NCBI GenBank assembly: GCA_002917075.1
Contig: NTMA01000007.1
Location: 434,001-498,000, forward strand
Reading direction: 5' to 3'
Length of the DNA stretch: 64,000 nucleotides
DNA from: Hawksworthiomyces lignivorus
Taxonomy: Eukaryota; Ascomycota; Sordariomycetes; Ophiostomatales; Ophiostomataceae
The notes under the pieces are model-generated. The model made no database searches and had not been told where the DNA came from. It saw only the letters and a program-made list of their open reading frames with translations. The position numbers and the translations under genes are program-made. Position 1 is the stretch's first letter. The number at the start of each line of letters is the position of its first letter. Shown piece by piece: positions 36,254 through 48,350 of this stretch.

Positions 36254-38193
36254 TTAGCCCCATCGCGCTACAATCTGGTCGCGTTTGGCGCTGCCCGTGC
36301 GTCGCAGCCTCTCGATGTCCTTGTCTGCCGTGGTGAGCAGCTGGCGAACGCGCTCCACCTCCTGGGCCATAACGGCTATGGAGGCGTCGATCTCTGGATC
36401 GGCAAGCTGCACGGCGCCGGCACCGCCGAAAGGAGTCTCGGCAAGAACAGATGCTTGGGCCATCCACACACCCCGGCGGGTGTCGGCTAGCTGGCCGGCA
36501 GTGGCCGATTCGAAAGATTCCTGCGCGTTGGCGGCGACGCCATCGGCCTTTGCAGTTCGGTCAGCGAGGGTGGCCTGTAAGAACGCCACATTGATCGAGT
36601 TGGCAGCGGTGACTGCAGCGACTGTGGTGCCTGGCCCAGAGCCGTCGATGCTATCCACTCCTGAGCGAGCAGAGTAATCTAACGTCTCGTCTTGCATGGG
36701 TAGCATGAGTGATAAATCCTGCAGCACCTGCTCAAAGGGCGAAGCATCTGCGAGCCCAATGCTGAGGCCTGAAGAGCGTCGCCGGTGCCCTCTCGCTCCT
36801 GCCCCACTCATTCCTCCAGTGCCGGAGCGCGTGCGCATGTGGGACGCGCCAGACGACTGGCGCCGGTGAACGGGGGAGCTGAAGTTGCTGCGCGGCTGTT
36901 GGATTTCTTCCTTCTTCCGCACCTGGGTGGCCAGCTCCGATCGTGATGTGGAGAGGATTGACTCTGCTGTAGCCTGGTGTGCATGAGCTGTCTCGATGCG
37001 CCTGGACAGCAATGCAATGTGCTCCAGAAGGAAATCCAGGCATTCGTTGATCTGGCATCATTAGTAATGGTAGAGCTCAAGCGAGAGCATCTTCAAGCAA
37101 AACAGGAAGAAAATAGAGGAGACTCGTACGTAGTCTAGTGCCATCAAGGATTGTGCAATACTCTTGCCGTTCTTGCCCGATAAAGTTTTGAGCGCTGGCT
37201 CCAGATACTGCTGCTCGACGGACATCTGCGCCACAGGCAGAATTTCGGCGTAGAGGGATTCCAGCTCTTCCTGAAGAGCCTCAACGTCGCTGCTGTCTGA
37301 TACTGTAGAGGCCGCAGCATTGACAGCCGTCGACCCAGCTGCCGCTTCCAGAGCCTCTACATAGAGCCGATCCAACTTCGTCCGGATCGTCTCCACCGTG
37401 TACTTGATCAAGTGTAGGCAAATGTCGCGCAGGCGGCGGACGCTCTTCTGCTGCTGCTGCTCTGCCTCCTCGTAGCCGCTTCCCGCGGAGACCGCAGGCA
37501 GCGCCCAGCCCAGCTTTTGCAGGCTGGCCAGCAGGGTGTCATCTGAGCGGCAGAGGCTCTCGACGGTCTGCTGCACGCGGGTCGAGAGTTCTTTGTTCTG
37601 CTGCTCGAGGTCTTCCATACGCTCCCCAAGAGAATTGGAGAGCCTCTCCACGTCAGCCGTGAGGTTGGCGCGCGCCGGGTCCCAGCGCTGCGAGCGGTGG
37701 CGAGCTTCCAAGACTGCGCGCGCATCGTCGTTTTTCAGATTCTGCCCCGCGGCGGCAGGCTGAAGGCGCATCACGGCCTCCTGTTGCTGCCGCAGGATTT
37801 CGGCCTGTTTTGTGATGTCATCGGTAGAGCGCTCCAGAGTGGCAATGGCAGACCGGAGGTCGGCGTCGCGCAGCGGAGGCACGGCTATGCTTTGCAGAGC
37901 GCCGCCCTCTGATATAGCTGTAGCGAGGTCATCTTCCCTTCCGCTTCTTTGCAGCGCAGTGTATCTAGTTTGAAGTCAGTCTCTTTCTCGCTCTAATATG
38001 CAATATCATCAGCTGGAAATGCTCACAGCTCGAGCTCATCCAAGGATAGCAGTGTATCAGGGGTCAAGTGAACCTCAGCCCACTGGGCCAGCTGTGGCCC
38101 ATGTTCTGGGTCTTTCCATGCTGCTACTACATCGCTTTCGTCGATATCTGCCACCCTGCTGCGGAGGATATTTACAAGCTCCCCATGGGACAT
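36254..38193 (-). CDS. coiled-coil protein, candidate HAUS3-like augmin subunit, with apparent frameshift
   Basis: Three exons: 38027-38193, 37130-37964 and 36254-37053. Introns 1 and 2 have GTGAGC..TAG and GTACGA..CAG ends; intron 2 has a TACTAAT branch. The product is about 599 aa, mostly helical. The N-terminal 120 residues follow the layout I know from HAUS3 (a Trp-containing segment, then L-S-L-D-E-L-E-L-Y-T-A-L, R-S-G, a P-P-L-R-D-A-D-L helix and a Q-rich helix), and the length is close to human HAUS3. Augmin recruits gamma-tubulin to microtubules and has been reported in Aspergillus nidulans. A middle Ser/Arg-rich loop and a C-terminal helix complete it. At 37019-37024 the frame breaks: I-N-E-C-L-D-F-L-L-E-H continues naturally only if two bases of a CACACA run are removed. 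The break may be a sequence error or a real mutation. The HAUS3 assignment is tentative. Confidence 0.62.
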
Positions 38194-41100
38194 ATTTGCC
38201 GCCTTTCTCGTATGCTGGTTGGCGGAGTGCTAGCCGTTTTGCCGGTATATCGATTTTCGCGTGACGCGTTGGTGCTTCGCCTGATGCCGTGATTGTTCCC
38301 CGCTCCACAAACCTCTCCTAAGCAAAATAAATCCAAAATCCTTCTCTCTCCTTGCGACCAAGCTCAGAACGAATTGGATTCAACGTCACCGGAGCCTAGA
38401 TAGATAAATTGTTGAATCATTGCAGTAAATCTAGTAATAGAATTTTGACGTTTCCTCCCAACAGCGCGGAGTCGAATGAAAAATGCGCCGCAGCAGCCAA
38501 TTAGAACTTTAACTGCAGCTAGCTTGTAGCGATCCCAATTCTCTACCGCATGAAATCCGCCACAGCAGCGGTGGTAGGCAGTCTGAAAAAACAAGACACC
38601 TCTGTAAGATTTAGAACACAATATATCACCTGAATCAGAAAAGCAACGTGCAAAGATAGAATTAAAATCGTTCCACAACACCAAGTTAAAGAAAACTAGG
38701 GGTGCTTATAAGATACATGAGAGTGATCAAATCGTCTCTACTTCCCTCCAAATACACCAATATTTTTGGAGGTTTATGGGACGATTTTTGCGAATAAGTC
38801 ACCGTAATATTCTGTGTGACCCATATATGCAAAAGCATCTAGACGACGGTTCCAGACTTCGCTTCTCATACATTTCGCAAAGTATTTTATCTAATCACAA
38901 GCATCGACGAGACAATTAGGATTTATCAATTCAGGCCTGCCATCAGCCCGGTTCAACGGAGGCTGGCAAGTGTAGGACGAGAAGCGGCCACACCATTGGA
39001 AGAGCTTCACTCTGTCAGCGTTCTAAGTCGGCTTCTTGCATTTTGGCTTGCATGCCTTGGTATGTACAAAGCGCCGGATTCCGCTTCAGCTATTTTTGAT
39101 GTGCTTCGAGCAGCACAGATTACCATTTTCTTAGCATGGCTAATAGAATTTCCTTGAGAAACGAGGGAAATGCTCTGCGCACCCATTTTCGCCTAAATTA
39201 CAGTTGTGAGCAAGAACAAGATAATTTGTATGGAGCTTAATTTCGCTCCCAGGGAACTGAGCGTGCCCCGGCATCATCCTGAATAAGATTTCTGCATCCG
39301 CTCCTCAGCCCGTCTTCTGCTTAACAGCACTAGGTACCAACGCTCAGGACTTGGGCCACTTGGCGGCTCTCGCCGGTAGTTGTTGTATCCAAGCGGACAT
39401 CCGCCGCTATTCATTGCGTCACAAGTGTAACTTACATAGCGAGTCTTTTGAACCTTGTTGAATTGGCCCTTTATTTTGGGAGCACAGAGTGTTTTAAGAA
39501 CCGTGTGCTTGAAGGGAAGAAGAATGGGGGGTTTGAAAGCAAAGGGCCTGCTATCACTAAAATCTATGCAAAGGGCAATTAATATACACGGCGACCTAGA
39601 TATTCTGGTATTGCCGCGCTTTTACCACAACGAGCGTGCTAGAAAATGCTATGGACCGAACGAGTGACTATGGCCCTTTCAACTGCATGCGTTGAATACG
39701 TGCATGCGTTTCTAATGTACTTTCAGCTTCGACTTGTCTGGCATACTCGGAATATAACGCTGTGGCATTTCTCGTTGCATGCACCAGTACCCACTCCATG
39801 CTGATTTTGCTTCTTGTGCGGTGAGATACGCACATATCCACATACCAAGCAAACAAAGAAAGACAACGGTTTCCCGTCGGTCTACAATCCAAACAAGCCA
39901 ACAAAGCTTCCGATTTCCCGTGCCCTTCTTTCAAAATCAAAAGCACAGACACAGCCAAAACGTAGCTGTTACTTAGCCCTAATCGAACTTAGGTCTTGCA
40001 TTCTTATTCTTCCTTGGACAGATGGCGGAAGGTGTCGAGAAAAGGTTTCCCGTAACAAAGCAACAAAGATAGCGCACGTTCTAAGTATGAAAGGGAACGT
40101 GAGACGAGGACGAAACAGCCTTATGGCGCTGAGACCTTTATTTGATCCAAGTGGCGAGAATTGAAAAACAGAAAGCAACTACAAATACAAGAGAGGTTAA
40201 AAAAAATCGGGCCTACAAACCACATATAGACATCTACATCAAGGTAGAAGAGTTGCTAATAGTGTATGGCATCAATGAGAAACTCCTCCCACTCTTCAAG
40301 AGATAAAAGGCAAAGAGAGGATCGCCAAAGAAAGCGGTCTCTGACCAAGGCCGGAAATTGCTATTTGGAAGTGAAGAAAACACGTGCGAAGAGGGGAAAA
40401 GGCCATAAAGAGTATGCAGAGTACAACATATTCGCATGATATTTCAGGAGTCTCGGTCTCCGCGTCTCTACCTCGCCGTCTTTTTCACCATCATGGTCTC
40501 CGGAAGCTCGCACAACATATATACGAGGGCCCATACGTGTCACTTTATCTTTTACGTGTACGCACAAGGTTGGACGATGTTGTGGCATGGCTCACGATGA
40601 CCATGGTCTCGTTTCTATGGATTTTGCGAAATGATTTTTCTTGTTATCCCAGTATCGGAGGCAGCTTGTGCCAATTTGTCTAGGCTCCAAATTTCTATTA
40701 GAAGATGCAATATTTTAGCTATCTCAAATGTATACTTTTGCTAGCCTTTCAACGCGTTGCCTTTGAAGCCTTTGGAATACGAACGAAAACTGTTCCAGCT
40801 AGATCTCATGGCTCAACTCTATCTCTGATAGATGCTTCTTTGCTAAACCAACCGTCTTGGGAAACCTCGAACTTGGCTACCATATGTTACTTGGCTGTCT
40901 TAAGTCTTCCCCTTGCCTCGTCATTTTCTTCGCAGAATTTACCATATTTCCTGAGAGACTCATCTTTCCTTTGACGAGACGTCATCAATGTACAATCCTA
41001 GAGCCTTAACGACTAGTGCTACCGGCATGAATGAGATACATACAATTAAAACGCTAGATATTCGTCCGTACGGCTAAAATAAAACAAATAAATAAATAAA

Positions 41101-42487
41101 CGTCAAAATAAAAATACAGAGAGAGAAAGAAATGGTCTAGCGCTACGTTTGTGAATGGTGTCTGAACATTTAGAGCTGAACCGTTAGTCCACTTTTCACC
41201 CGCCTACCAAGTTTTGAACGGTGGACCAGCTAATGATTGGCAAACGTCTCCGCTGGGGATTGGCTTACCGGGCAAGGCGATGGCCAAAATTGCCCAGTTC
41301 TATGTCACGATCTGGCGGGGATTGGCCGTTTGCCTTTTAGCAACCTGATTTATTGATGCTGCGGTCAAACCCTTCGGGCCGTCTAGCAAAAGCGCGTTCC
41401 TGTCGTTTACCTGTATGGCCCATCTATCTGTGGCCTATTTTCTTTTCTCTGCACTACCGACAAAATGCGGCTTTCGTATTATCGCACGATTGGGAAACCT
41501 TAGTTTCCAGCTTCCATTAACATATCCCGTGTTTCTGGACAGCACAAGAACCTCAATATTCTAGGCCCGCTCTCCCCGAAAAGATCTAGCTCAGTCATTA
41601 TTACACAGCCTCCAAATATTTTGTCCTGTTATATCAAAATTGTAGAGATATGGTACTCATATCCGAATTGAAGACAACATGGCGCATCCGCTGATTTGGT
41701 TACTCAACGAATTTAGCTGCCACTGGCCGTATATACACCGTTAACACCTTGACCATGTGCAGTATCCAAAATAAGAAATGAGATCTACGTGCAGATACTA
41801 GATATTAGACAGCTAGACAGAGTGACATAGTCAGGTTAGATCTTTGGAAACGGTCACATATCCGGAGATGCGGCAACGGAGAGGCGTTTGCTCCCCCTTT
41901 GCGTAGTTTCCCGCCTCTCGTGTTGATAAGACTTCGTTCACCGTCCTGAATTAAAAGAGAGAATAGGAGAGTTCAAATGGACTGCACACTCGCCTTCTTG
42001 GGATCGGTTGCCTCTGGCTTTGTCTTCACCTACAACAGATACATACCATCGCAACTATTTCTCTCGTCCTACTTTTGCTTAAGTCTTCCTTTCTTCCTTA
42101 GCCGGTTCCGTCAAGACCAAGGTCACCAGAGCTTCTACATACAGTCGATTCTACTCTGCATTGCCTTGTCTTTGTACATGACTATATCACTTGTTCTCTC
42201 ACTTCCGACTTGTACCTATGTCTCTGTGGCATTCACTTTTGTCAGCCCCCTAGTCATCCCAAGTATACATATCACGACTATGCCTCTGGCAATCTTCTAG
42301 TCTCTTGCCACTTGTAAATTCTCTCCTCCCGCCTCGTTTGTTTTCCTCCTCTATCTTCACAGTCTTCTCACATAATGACACAGGAATAAATCGTCACAGC
42401 GCGTGCTGTTCTCCCCGTGTTTTGTTTATTCAGTTTAACTCGAGCATTGAGACACCAGATAGCAAGACAGGAGAAAAGGGCGTCAAC
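38194..42487. other. gene-poor region
   Basis: About 4.3 kb without a supported gene. Frames up to about 116 codons occur (for example 39814-40164) but show no domain or splice logic. The part before 42488 is pyrimidine-rich and probably the leader of the LrgAB gene. No tRNA or transposon signature was found. Confidence 0.5.
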
Positions 42488-44734
42488 ATGAACAATCTCT
42501 TCGCGTCGGCCACCTTAGGCGCATTAAATTGCGTTGCTTTAGAATCACAAGCAAAACGGGCATTTGTAGATGTGATCCATGAAAATAGGAAAAAATACTA
42601 TGACGGGGCAGTTGCCCTGGTTCTCTTCTTTGTCTGGACGCTGCTTATATGCGGCTTGCAGCAGGTGACATCTGTTATCAATGATTTCCCAGCAGCAATC
42701 TTGGCCATGGTACTGGTGACCATCGCGATGATCGTCTCATCAAAGTTCACGAAGAGAGTAGACGAGCTATATGCGAAATATCTACGAGGGCCGGTAGGTA
42801 CTAAAATCTGCACATAATGTTGATATGCTCCTAGTTTTCTAATAATAAAACAGACTGATTTAATGAACCGGCATATGTCTATTGGATTTACTGTGCCCTT
42901 TACCATGATCATGAAAGGTCCAATACCAAGTTCCAGGGACGTCGGCTTGATAATAGCTGGGTACCGTGAGTGTGATCAAAGAGCAGGCATTTCCAGAACA
43001 ATACAATCGAAGTCTAATTAGCTCCTAGTCATCACTGGCATTCTCAGCACGGTCTTGGTATACATTGTTTCACTTGGAATCCAGGCGGCACTCACGTATC
43101 GGCCCAGCAAATGCGGCGACAAAGTTGGAGACGTGCCAACCACGAGTGACCGACTGCCCCCTGTCCTTCCTATTATACAGATTAACTCGTGCGGTTCCGT
43201 ATATAGCCAACGACAGCCCGGTCAAGAAGAGGAAGACCGCACTCGTAGCTATATTTCTGAAGTGACAACGCTCGCCAACGCCCCATCTGTTTACTGCGGT
43301 AGTGACATCGAGACAAATGCGGACGAGATGGCGGAAGAAGATGAAAGACACGAACAGCAACAGCCACCTCATGCTCGCTGCTGTGACTTTCCTGCTGATG
43401 GGCAGAAGCAAGCGAAGCGATTGTGGTCCCAACTGGGCCTGGCCTTTGTCTCTGCTCTGCCCCTCCGGATAGCCTGTTTTGTGGCAGCACACCCGGTCAT
43501 GTGCTGCAGCCTGATCGCCATACCCACCATAGGCGTCCCTGTTGCTATCGCTACGGGCAACGAGACAGCCTTGGATACATTCTTTCTCGTGTTTCTGTGG
43601 ATGGGGACGCTGGCCGCGCAGGCGGCGGTGAAGCGGCCGCCGGTGGGAGGCGAGTCCAGCTCGGCTGCGCGGTGGCGCGCCATCGTGGCCACGTGCCTCA
43701 ATGCGGTGCTCTGGACGTCGCTGGGGGTCATCGCGTACGTGGCGGCCAAGGCGGCGGCCCGGCGCTGCAGCGTGGGCGCGGTGCTGAGCGCGTTCAGCAC
43801 GGGCACGACGCTGGCAGAGCTGATCCACCGGCCCGCGGGCATGCCGACCTCCTCTTCCCCCGCTGTCCTCGGCGCCGGCGACCTCGCCGTCTCCGTGCTG
43901 GACGCGGGCATCGTGAGCTGGGGCCTCAAGCTGTTCGAGTGCCGGCGGCAGCTGCTGTCGCGCGGCGGGCTGACGACGCTGGTTGTGGGCGCGGCCTGCG
44001 CCGCGGCCAATGTGGCGGGCGGGCCGCTGCTGGCGGGACGCGGACTGGGCCTGGCGCCCGCGTCGCGCGCCCTGGCATTTGCGGCGCGCGGCGTCACGCT
44101 GGCGCTGGCGGAGCCGGCCATGGTCAGCCTGGGCGGCGACGTGGGGCTGAACGCGGCCATGGTCGTGTTCAACGGCATCATCTTCCAGGTGGCCGCAGGA
44201 CTCGTCCAGGGCAGCAGCGGCGGCGGCGGCAGCAGCAGCAGCGGCTGTTGCTGGGGGCGGAGAAAATCGGCAGCGACAAATGCTTCTCTCGCGCCAAATA
44301 GGCGGGGATGCGACAGCGATGCTACCACCTTGGCTGAGACCGCCTCACCTGCTGTGCACGTGCGCGACAACGCGGACGTGGAGAAGACCGGTGGGATTAT
44401 GACGGCGAGCACCGCGTGCGACACAGAGGAGCTGGAGGGAGGCCAGAAATCCACCCGCTACGCCGTCTACATGCGCGGCGGAGGAACCCCCGCTGAGGCC
44501 ACGATCGCAGCACCAGACTTCGCCAGCAGCGATGCTGCCGACACCCCGCGCACGGTAGCGACCGGCCTGACGGTGGGCATCAACGCCGCCGCCATGGGCA
44601 CGGCGTATCTATACGAAGACGGGAGCCGAGGGGCGCCGTACGCAGCGCTGTCGATGACCGTGTTTGGCGTGATGACGGTGGTATTCACGTCCATCCAGCC
44701 GCTGGCCGCCTGGGTGGTGTCACACGCAGCATGA
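42488..44734 (+). CDS. LrgA-LrgB fusion membrane protein
   Basis: Three exons, 42488-42793, 42854-42965 and 43029-44734, give 707 aa; all phases agree. The N-terminal about 150 residues are LrgA-like: V-A-L-V-L-F-F-V-W-T-L-L, D-F-P-A-A-I-L-A-M-V-L, then S-I-G-F-T-V-P-F with G-L-I-I-A-G. A charged cytosolic linker of about 100 residues follows. The C-terminal half is LrgB-like, with many helices and family motifs A-L-A-E-P-A-M, G-G-D-V-G-L-N-A-A and the final A-T-G-L-T-V-G-I-N-A-A-A-M-G-T-A. In bacteria LrgA and LrgB are holin/antiholin-like partners; the plant fusion PLGG1 exports glycolate and glycerate from plastids. A transport role in a fungal membrane follows by analogy only. A second Gly/Ser and acidic linker interrupts the LrgB part. 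Confidence 0.85.
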
Positions 44735-45760
44735 TGAGTTTCGGACAAAGACATACTCAAGGCATATGACTCCGCACTGCGGTTTCATACGATTTTCGGC
44801 GTACATGGTTTGTGCATTTTCATCGGATACCTTTTTCTTTCTTTTTTTCAAATCCACTATTTCTTTGTCGAATGAGTGTTTCCCTCATCAACTTCTGGTT
44901 TTGAAGTCACGAATAACGAGGAATTCATCTGTCATTTTTTAATATGCATTACTGTATAAGGAACAAAAGGACGCGGCAGCACAACGGAAATAGAGGAGGC
45001 CCCGGCCGCGCTGGGAGTCATAGATAAGTAATGGACTCAGCGAGATGACGCATTGCACAAGCTCTTTAGACCAGCATCAACATATCACAATTATAGATAA
45101 ATAATATAAAAGACTTACAGAGACGATGAAGCATTTCACAGAGTTTCGGTAGTAAAAGCAAAGAGGCAAAGATCGGTCGTGTAAATAAACATGGAAATGG
45201 CTGATACGTACAAAGAAGTCAGCGAATATAGAGCTTCGCTTGAAAATGAAGCTTTTTGTCTAGACTGAAGCCCCTAGTGGTCGTGTCCAATGCTCATTGA
45301 GGAGACGACGTGTCTCATGAAGAGAGGCCCAAATGAGAAACAACTGCTCCCTACATATTCAAATCCTTACAAATTGCCGCACATAGCGTGTAGCTAGAAA
45401 GCGAGCGCTGGGCAACTGTCCTCTGTCATTCCTCATCACTGCCCTTGATATATCGTTCGTCTGCACTGCCTCACTTTCCCCTCTGATTCTGTCCCCGCAC
45501 GTGCCTACTAAGAAACAGGAACTGCATGCACCAATCGGTGTGCTGGTATTCTGGTGTTTTGGTATTTTACGACTTTGCGTTTTGGTATTTTGGGTTTGAT
45601 TTTTATCGCTTTTATTGTTCAAATTCGAACTGCAAGGGCCGCTCTCTTGACGTCCCCGGCAACCGCGCCGCCTTGATTCATCATGCTAGCCTATTGTATA
45701 TATTAGCCAAGTAATCAGACTGAGGAAGAGAATAGAGAGAAGAAGAAAAGGAATTCTCTC
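44735..45760. other. intergenic region
   Basis: About 1 kb between convergent genes (LrgAB and PIN1). AT-rich, no gene supported. Confidence 0.5.
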
Positions 45761-46584
45761 TCAGGAGGGAGCTGCGTACCGCTCGATGAGGTGCAGGCCG
45801 CTGGCGGTCTCGACGATGCCGCTGATCTCGCCGGGCTGGAGGGCGAAGGAGGCGTCCTCGAACTCCTTCTGCATGTCGCCGCGGCCAAAGTAGCCGAGGT
45901 CGCCGCGCTTGCGGGCGCTGCTGCAGTCGGACTCGGTGAGGGCGAGCTCGCCGAGGCCGATCTCGCCGCGGCGGATGCGGTCCTCGTAGCCGGCCAGGAT
46001 GGCGCGGGCATCGGCCTTTGAGCGGGTGATCTGGGCCTCGCGCCAGCTGGCCGGGCGGCGGCTCTCGCGGTGCTTGACCAGCAGGTGGGCGGCGCGGATC
46101 TTGCCCTGCTGCTGCAGGAGCTGCTCCTGCTGCTGCTGCTGCTGCTGCTGCAGCCCCGCCGTGTTGCCGTGCGCGCCGCCGTTGGCGTCCGCGCCGCCGC
46201 CCGCGCCGCCCGAGTGGTACTTGGCCATGTACAGCTTCAGCTGCTCCGTGTTGGTGTCGGCGGGCGGCTCCCAGCGTGAGGTCTTATCGACAAAGTTGAA
46301 GTAGTAGGGCAGGTTCTTGCTGTTGCTGTGGCGCACCTCCCAGTTCGGCGGCAGGCCGGTCTCTTCCTGGTTCGCGGGCAAGGCCGCCATGTCAGCGGCT
46401 CACGTAAAAATAAAAAATAAAAAAAAAAAGTTCGGCGCAACCAAAAACTGGTAAGAAATAAAAATCCCCAAGGAAGCCCACTCGGCATGCAAAAAAAGCA
46501 AGCAAAGCAAGCAAGCAAAGCAAGCAAGCAACAGGAAGCAGAGTGAGGGGAAAAAAGACCTGGGCTTACCTTGGGCTTCGACAT
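45761..46584 (-). CDS. PIN1/ESS1 parvulin-type prolyl isomerase
   Basis: Two exons: a 15-nt first exon (46570-46584, M-S-K-P-K) and 45761-46366, giving 206 aa after a 203-nt intron; the acceptor at GAACCAG joins to E-E-T-G-L-P-P-N-W in phase. Residues about 8-42 are a WW domain (N-W-E-V-R, Y-Y-F-N, W-E-P-P) that binds phospho-Ser/Thr-Pro. Residues about 94-206 are a rotamase domain with H-L-L-V-K-H-R-E-S-R-R-P (phosphate-binding basic loop), S-D-C-S-S-A and G-D-L-G-Y-F-G-R-G-D-M. In yeast ESS1 acts on the RNA polymerase II C-terminal domain. The linker holds a Gly/Ala-rich part and an eight-Gln run; a polyglutamine linker is also known in the Neurospora orthologue. RPB9 lies two kilobases away. 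Confidence 0.95.
46127..46150. repeat. CTG trinucleotide run (polyglutamine)
   Basis: Eight uninterrupted CTG units encode eight glutamines in the linker of the prolyl isomerase. Length could vary between isolates without frame change. Confidence 0.9.
46497..46532. repeat. GCAA/GCAAA tandem repeat in the PIN1 intron
   Basis: Irregular tandem GCAA and GCAAA units lie in the first intron of the prolyl isomerase gene. It is a microsatellite and may lengthen the intron. Confidence 0.8.
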
Positions 46585-48350
46585 GATGTTCTAAGTCTCT
46601 GAGGCGGCAGACAAGATGTGTGTTAAGCAATTGATGAGTTTCAGCGGAGTCGCGAAGACGTGTAAATGGGAATGAGGGCAAAACTGATTGAAATGAGGCG
46701 ACAATGGAGGAAATATGTCAGACAGATATCTGCGGAGATGGGGTCAATATGAGGAGAAGACTCGTCGTTTTTTCGCTGTTTTCTTATTTGTCAAGTTACT
46801 GGGGGCACGATGACAGTTGCGCGGGGAGACGGCAGTATACCACAGACTACTACCATAATACGGCATAGCTTTTGTTGGCTGGTGGCGGCTGAGACCCTTT
46901 CGTTCGTCATGGACAGGCCAAAACCAGGCTAGGCCGGCTAGGCCGTCAGTGCGGAATGGGGCAACCCTCCCAAGCGAGCCAAAACGCTTACTACATAGTA
47001 ATCATGTATTTCAAGTATACCCGACTACATATGACTAGGAGTACAACGAGTGTTCTAGTAGCAGGCTTAGAGAAGGCGTGCGGGGGTAAATGCGGTCGTT
47101 CGTCAGTGGATAGCAGATGCTCACATGTACAAAGTAAGGCTTAAGCGCCGACTCTAAAGTACTCTTACGGCACAAGTGCGTGCTTGCGCGCGAGCAGAGC
47201 TCCAGCAGGCCGCCGGCTTTTCTGATCTGCGAACACGTGGAAGACATATGTATCGAGCATCCTGCAAGATCACGATCCGTTGGGTGTGAAGACAATACAA
47301 ATGCTTTATTCCAAAGTGCATCGGCAGCTGGTGCGCATCGCAATTCTGTAGAGGGATGAGAGGCAAAAAAAGCAAGAGCTCTGCGCACTGTATCAACATC
47401 ATATTGTATTGCATTAAACATACAGTGCATATTCATAAATAAAATATACACACTGTCCTTACGTCGACGTTTGCGCCGTGATCCCAGAGAATGTGGCCCT
47501 TCTCAGAACCTCGCTTCTCGGGTTGCCAGAGGAAACGCGACTCGTGAGAGACGCTCCCAAGTGATGCACTAGTACACGAAAAAAACTGCAAGTGACTTTG
47601 GTTTTCTATTTGAGTCACTACGACTTCCGGGTATTCTTCGCTGTCTCTTGCTTCGCCTCACACAAAGTGCCAAAACGTGTTGGTTTCTCGTTGTTCTGAG
47701 GACAAGGACAACCTTTCGCTGAGCCTTCTGACCTGCTCTCTGGCGGCATCCCGTGCCTGGAATGCGAACCAAGTGGTCTATGCTTACGAGTGCATGTCCT
47801 CGCCTGTTTGGGCTTTTACTCTTCCTTGACTGTCTGCGGTTTTCTTTTCGTCTGCTTATTTGCCACTTCGTCTCTAGGGCCTGGCTTGCTGCTGCTCTGT
47901 CGGCTGGCCGTGCAGGGGACCGCCCTGTTAACAGTATCAGAGTACTTAAAGCCCAGCGGCCGCCCCAACTAGGAAAAAAGCCCAGGATACGAGTGCGCCC
48001 TTCCAATTAAATTAGTCACCGGCTGTCTTCCAATAGCGTTGCACCTGCATGACTCCTCTGCTACTTGCTGGCGCTCGATTGTTATCTGCCTGATTATAGC
48101 GGCATGCACTAAATTAAAATTCTCTCTGCTTCCAGCAACAACTGATCTGCTTCCCTTCTCTTTCTTTTTTCTTTTCTTCTCCATTACAACCATCATCAAC
48201 GCGTACCAACAACTCGTAACAACAACACGCTCAATACAGCGCCCATCCACTCCGACACCGCGCATCCGATCGCGTCTGCGATTCCCTCAATACATCTTCT
48301 CCCCTCTCTTTTTGCATTTTATCCCCAAAATTCACACATCATCCTTCGCG
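46585..48350. other. intergenic region with divergent promoters
   Basis: About 1.8 kb between the divergent PIN1 and RPB9 genes. The last 250 bp before RPB9 are pyrimidine- and CAACAA-rich, as expected of a leader. No gene is supported. Confidence 0.5.

Noticed and set aside
43369..44454. 361-codon minus-strand frame opposite the LrgAB gene
   Set aside because: GC-bias shadow; the plus frame has helices and family motifs.
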